A DNA stretch of 32,981 nt from contig CAYJXK010000007.1 of the NCBI GenBank assembly GCA_964374115.1, positions 1 through 32,981 of the forward strand, in the 5' to 3' direction. Source of the stretch: CAYJXK01 sp964374115. Its GTDB lineage: Bacteria; Patescibacteriota; Patescibacteriia; Magasanikbacterales; UBA922. Below, piece after piece: positions 29,654 through 32,981 of the stretch. The stretch's first letter is position 1; every line of letters begins with the position of its first letter. The notes beneath the pieces were generated by a model. That model did not search any database, was not told where the DNA came from, and saw only the letters and a list, made by a program, of their open reading frames with translations. The translations under genes were made by a program, and so were the position numbers.

Positions 29654-30378
29654 TGGAGAAAAGCGGAGCATACACGGAAACTCGCTATCAGTATATGTCG
29701 TATCACGCGGACTTTTGCGCGAAATATGTAAGAGAGGATGGATCTGTGCTCGACGTCGGATCTGGGCGGGGAGCATTTGTTGTGGAGATGGCGCGGAAAG
29801 GATTCCAGGTTTTTGGCGTAGAAGTGAGCCCTCCATATATCCGAGAAGCACAAAAAAAGGCGAGCGACGCGCATGTTTCTGTTTCTTTTTCAGAAGCCTC
29901 TGCCGAACAACTGCCCTTCCCTGATGGACAGTTTGATTTTGTGAATGCGGCAGAAGTGACTGAACATGTTGATGATCCGACTCAAATGTGCCGAGAGATT
30001 TTTCGTGTCCTTAAACCTGGTAGCCATGCGTATCTCAGTTTTCACAACCGATGGGGGATATATGATTATCATTTTCATCTCTGGTTCATCAATTGGATGC
30101 CGCGAGCGTGGACAGATCCAATTTTGAAGTTTTTTAACAAACAAAAAGATGATTCAAACATTGGCAGACAGAAACTCACAACTATGCATTATTATCGATA
30201 TGAGCAGGTGCGAGAGATAGTATCACAGATTGGTTTTTCTGTGAGAGATATTCGAGAAGACAAAATTCGAGAACGCTTCGGTTCTATTTCCATTTTTCCA
30301 CTTTTCATTTACCGCATGTCGCGGCCATGGTGGTTTAATACGTTTCATGTGTTACTTAATAAATCAAAAAATCAATAA
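29653..30378 (+). CDS. Class I SAM-dependent methyltransferase
   Basis: A 241-residue methyltransferase. Motif I SVLDVGSGRGAF (31-42), VFGVEVSPPYIREAQKK, then FDFVNAAEVTEHVDDPTQMCREIFRVLKPGSHAYLSFHNR, and a C-terminal segment YRYEQVREIVSQIGFSVRDIREDKI shared by sugar O-methyltransferase-like proteins. The start ATG 29653 lies at the junction with the 5' half-element and is preferred over ATG 29605, which would add residues encoded by that repeat. It precedes the large membrane protein by 24 bases. Confidence 0.82.
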   Translation: MEKSGAYTETRYQYMSYHADFCAKYVREDGSVLDVGSGRGAFVVEMARKGFQVFGVEVSPPYIREAQKKASDAHVSVSFSEASAEQLPFPDGQFDFVNAAEVTEHVDDPTQMCREIFRVLKPGSHAYLSFHNRWGIYDYHFHLWFINWMPRAWTDPILKFFNKQKDDSNIGRQKLTTMHYYRYEQVREIVSQIGFSVRDIREDKIRERFGSISIFPLFIYRMSRPWWFNTFHVLLNKSKNQ

Positions 30379-30402
30379 CACTTCATCCTTATTCACATCT
30401 TC

Positions 30403-32163
30403 ATGTTTCGATCATTTTTGAGATCCCATGTTTTTGCCTTGGCCGTCGCTCTCCTCGTCGGTCTTATTTCAGTCGCGCCACAGCTCGTTTTTATCGGGTC
30501 TCTTGGAGATGCGTATCAAGGCATTCATTTTTTTCATACTCCAAATGAAGAGGCATACATGGCGATGATGCAGGAGATTCGAGATGGTCATCCGAATATC
30601 GCGTCCATGCCGTTTTTTGAATACAAAGACGCGTCACCACTTATTCCGCCGACGATGCAGCGCTTGTATGTTGGGTTTGCCAATTTTTTTCATCTCTCGC
30701 TTCCTACGACACTTATTATCAGTAAATTTTTTCTTCCAGCATTGTTATTTTTTCTCGTATATTTTTTTATCTTTCTTCTCACCGGAAAACCAGAATCTGG
30801 ATGGGGAAAAGTGAACGCGATTGCAGCGGGGTTTCTTGTCACGCTCGGATTCGATTTAGTGGATTATCGTTCGATTATTTCTTATCTCTTTCATGGGAAT
30901 ACGTCAGATGGCTTTCTTGTCTGGACACGGCCGGTAAATCCTATCTCTGGCGCCTTGTTCCTCTTTTCTTTTTTGATAGGTCTCTGGCAATTTTTTGAGA
31001 AGAAACGATGGTGGATACTCGCTCCCACATCTGTATGTCTCGCTCTCATGATGGCAAGTTATTTTTTTAGCTGGTCACTTGCGCTTGTCATTCTTGGATT
31101 ATCTGCAAGTGGAGCGCTTCTTATTCGTGATTATCGATATGTGATTTTTTCTTTCGCGAGTGTCGGGGTTGCTCTTTTTCTTTCTTCGCCGTATTGGTAT
31201 ATGATGTGGAAGGCATCCACGCTACCCGGGTACGAAGAAGCATCACACAGAATCGGGCTTCTTGCCTCGAGGACTCCCCATATGAATAAAGTGCTCGTGG
31301 GAACTCTCATTTTTTTTCTTGGCATAACGATCATCGAACATCTTAAAACCAAACGCCGTATTCGTGACGTTCCAGCATGGGGGTGGTTTTGTTTCATTTT
31401 TATCATTAGTGGTTTCGTGGTGTATAACCAACAGGTCATCACAGGAAAAGAAATTTGGTATTATCATTATGTGTTTTATACGATTCCGTTGAGTTTTGTC
31501 GTCATATTGACACTCGGATGGTATTGGATTCGGTCTCGTTTCAAGTTTTTATGGCACGGAGCAGTGGTATGCGCGATCATCGCGTCTCTTGCCCTTGGTA
31601 TATTTGTTCAGTCTTCCACATACGCATCATCTGTTGATTTTTATCGTTCATTTCAAGAATATCGACCGATTTTTGATCATATCAATAAAAATACTGAGCC
31701 GGATTGTGTGATTTTAGTAAAAGAGGATGGGGTGTTCAATCAATGGAGCAACTGGATCCCAGCATTCACGCATTGTAATACCTATATCTCTGGAGAGCGA
31801 TTTGTGATTGCCCCACTCGAGCGATTCGTGCATAATTATCTCACACTTCTTCGATTGCGAGGAGTTTCAGGAGACGACATTGATGCATACCTCGCCTCGC
31901 ATAGGGCAGAAGCGCATGGACTTTTGTATTATCAACTCCAATCCACGCTCGGGTATCCGGATCCGAAATTTGACGCGCTATTTGAGGAGTTGCCGAGTAC
32001 CTATCGAGAATTTATGAAAAAAGATTTTCGAAAAGCAGTTGAGCGGTATCGGGTGGATTATGTGCTTTCTGTGGGGCCTTTAGATGTCGAAGTTCAGAAA
32101 GAGCTCTCGCCATTGAAAGGCGTGTTTGAAGATGGGCAAATACTATTGTTTTCCTGGAAATAA
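30403..32163 (+). CDS. Large GT-C-like multi-pass membrane protein
   Basis: A 586-residue protein with an N-terminal membrane helix (residues 9-30), a first outer loop HTPNEEAYMAMMQEI rich in acidic residues as in GT-C glycosyltransferases, about ten further hydrophobic segments, and a soluble C-terminal third (from about 420: EYRPIFDHINKNTEPDCVILV onward). This layout matches oligosaccharyl- or mannosyl-transferase-like membrane proteins of glycan clusters. I do not recognise a specific family. The gene follows the methyltransferase by 24 bases and is probably cotranscribed with it. Confidence 0.7.
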   Translation: MFRSFLRSHVFALAVALLVGLISVAPQLVFIGSLGDAYQGIHFFHTPNEEAYMAMMQEIRDGHPNIASMPFFEYKDASPLIPPTMQRLYVGFANFFHLSLPTTLIISKFFLPALLFFLVYFFIFLLTGKPESGWGKVNAIAAGFLVTLGFDLVDYRSIISYLFHGNTSDGFLVWTRPVNPISGALFLFSFLIGLWQFFEKKRWWILAPTSVCLALMMASYFFSWSLALVILGLSASGALLIRDYRYVIFSFASVGVALFLSSPYWYMMWKASTLPGYEEASHRIGLLASRTPHMNKVLVGTLIFFLGITIIEHLKTKRRIRDVPAWGWFCFIFIISGFVVYNQQVITGKEIWYYHYVFYTIPLSFVVILTLGWYWIRSRFKFLWHGAVVCAIIASLALGIFVQSSTYASSVDFYRSFQEYRPIFDHINKNTEPDCVILVKEDGVFNQWSNWIPAFTHCNTYISGERFVIAPLERFVHNYLTLLRLRGVSGDDIDAYLASHRAEAHGLLYYQLQSTLGYPDPKFDALFEELPSTYREFMKKDFRKAVERYRVDYVLSVGPLDVEVQKELSPLKGVFEDGQILLFSWK

Positions 32164-32203
32164 GTACCTTGATTCTCCCTCCGAGGTGTTATTCCTCCCC
32201 GTC

Positions 32204-32220
32204 CTCCTACGAGAGGAGGG
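32204..32220 (+). terminator. Short GC-rich hairpin after the membrane-protein gene
   Basis: Arms cctcct and aggagg around loop acgag, about 40 bases after the stop at 32163. There is no T-run, so this is a weak terminator candidate; it separates the membrane-protein gene from the promoter at 32233. Confidence 0.35.
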
Positions 32221-32232
32221 TGTGCGAGTGTG

Positions 32233-32261
32233 TTGACAATCGAGCACGCGTCGAGTAGGAT
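32233..32261 (+). promoter_or_regulatory. Promoter with consensus -35 for the last gene
   Basis: TTGACA (32233-32238), exactly 17 bases, TAGGAT (32256-32261). The start of transcription would be near 32268 and the ATG is at 32278, another very short leader. AAGGA lies at the predicted start itself. Confidence 0.7.
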
Positions 32262-32277
32262 AAGGACAATTGTGTCT

Positions 32278-32976
32278 ATGAAAGCTGTTATTTTGGCCGC
32301 AGGAGAAGGAAAACGCATGTTGCCACTCACTCGGACGATTCCGAAGCCCTTGTTGCGCGTTGGCAATAGAACGATCATTGATTATATTTTTGAGGCACTG
32401 CCAGAGCCAGTGGATGAGGCGGTAGTCGTCGTTGGGTATTTGAAGAAAAAAATTCAGGAGCATATTGGTTATCAATTTCAGGGACGACGTATTCGATATG
32501 TGAACCAGGATGTTTTGAATGGGACAGCGACAGCGCTTCATTGCGCTAAAGATTTGTTTGCTCCATCTGAGCGATTCATGACCATCTATGGCGATGAACT
32601 TCCAATCAAAGAAGAAATGGATCGCTGTGTTGTCGAGGAATTTAGCTGGCTGTGCTATCCAACGGATACGCCGCAACAATCAGGCATTGCCGAGCTCGAC
32701 CAGAGCGGTCGAATTCTTTCTGTGATCGAGAAGCCTATCAACCCGCTCTCGAACATTGCTGCCGCAGGAGTCATGGTAATGAATAGTGATATTTTTTTCT
32801 ATCCGCTGGCGCAACATGATAATGGAGAATATTATCTCACCGCGCTCATGAATGATTTTGTGAAAGACCATGCAGTCATGGCAGTGGTCGGCGAGAAACG
32901 GCCAGGATTTACATCTCCGGACGAGATTGAGAAGATTGAGATGTGGCAGGACAGTCGTATGAATTCAGAACTCTGA
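32278..32976 (+). CDS. Sugar-1-phosphate nucleotidyltransferase (HddC paralogue)
   Basis: A 232-residue nucleotidyltransferase, complete within the window. The signature AVILAAGEGKRMLPLTRTIP-KPLL covers residues 3-26, with YGDELPIKEE near 105, SVIEKPINPLSNIAAAGVMVMN and FTSPDEIEKIEMWQ at the end. It resembles the protein at 19721 along its whole length, including LAAGEGKRM, the YGDELP metal site and the P(D/E)-x-IE-x-(I/V)E end, so the two are paralogues with perhaps different sugar phosphates. ATG 32278 is chosen because GTG 32230 lies in the promoter. It opens a new transcription unit that continues past the window, probably with another kinase. Confidence 0.85.
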   Translation: MKAVILAAGEGKRMLPLTRTIPKPLLRVGNRTIIDYIFEALPEPVDEAVVVVGYLKKKIQEHIGYQFQGRRIRYVNQDVLNGTATALHCAKDLFAPSERFMTIYGDELPIKEEMDRCVVEEFSWLCYPTDTPQQSGIAELDQSGRILSVIEKPINPLSNIAAAGVMVMNSDIFFYPLAQHDNGEYYLTALMNDFVKDHAVMAVVGEKRPGFTSPDEIEKIEMWQDSRMNSEL

Positions 32977-32981
32977 ACTCA

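Noticed and set aside
1..32981. TGA recoding as in Gracilibacteria/Absconditabacteria
   Set aside because: Many clear genes end with TGA at the expected family length, including apt, gmhA, gmhB and hddA.
1..32981. CRISPR arrays, tRNA or rRNA genes
   Set aside because: No regularly spaced repeats and no sequence resembling a tRNA or rRNA were found.

Overview
This window reads as a surface-polysaccharide (glycan) biosynthesis island from a bacterium. It is densely packed: nearly every gene is on the + strand, many start within or a few bases after the previous stop (ATGA overlaps at 10817, 20407 and 23753), and almost every product is a glycosyltransferase, a nucleotide-sugar enzyme, a sugar methyltransferase or a multi-pass glycosyl-transfer membrane protein. 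TGA is used as an ordinary stop throughout, so this is not a TGA-recoding lineage. The compact style, AT-leaning membrane proteins and divergent members of known families would fit a Candidate Phyla Radiation (Patescibacteria) genome, but no taxonomic marker is present and that placement is inference.

Layout. 1-314: non-coding, with a 109-base repeat and a 183-base nested palindrome. 315-12262: a run of nine genes: a GT4, a double GT4-GT4 fusion, an RMD-like sugar reductase, an asparagine-synthetase-type amidotransferase, two more GT4-like enzymes, a DPM1-like GT2 and two GT39-like membrane proteins. 12263-12632: a non-coding convergent gap holding the second copy of the 109-base repeat inside a 207-base structured element. 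12633-13361 (minus strand): a GT2, divergent from 13439. 13439-18733: a 4,6-dehydratase-like SDR, two methyltransferases, a GT4 and a GT-C-like membrane protein. 18773-24757: a GtrB-like GT2, a sugar nucleotidyltransferase, a heptose-kinase-type GHMP enzyme, an SDR, a UDP-sugar-dehydrogenase homologue lacking its catalytic Cys, and a Gfo/Idh/MocA oxidoreductase. 24772-29585: a zinc-ribbon SDR, a HIT/GalT-like enzyme, adenine phosphoribosyltransferase, a GmhA-like isomerase, a GmhB-like phosphatase and a transaldolase-family enzyme. 29653-32976: a methyltransferase, a large membrane protein and a second nucleotidyltransferase.

How the genes work together. The GmhA-, HddA-, GmhB- and HddC-type enzymes form a complete candidate route from sedoheptulose 7-phosphate to GDP-D-glycero-alpha-D-manno-heptose, with a transaldolase-family enzyme next to it that could supply the C7 sugar. 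The SDRs, the dehydrogenase homologue, the amidotransferase and the methyltransferases would diversify the sugars. GT4 and GT2 enzymes would build the glycan, and GT-C-like proteins would use lipid-linked sugars at the membrane.

Most unusual content. The gaps between gene blocks carry a family of 90-210-base elements with a shared architecture: an outer helix, a T-run/A-run helix and an inner helix. Two full copies (14379-14548 and 22256-22438) keep nearly the same 28-29-base loop while the helix closing that loop has changed by compensatory base pairs. A shortened copy (17889-17980) abuts a start codon, and half-copies lie at 1439-1461 and 29612-29653. I do not recognise it as a described RNA class. 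It could be a structured leader RNA, or a mobile hairpin element that helps shuffle cassettes in this island.
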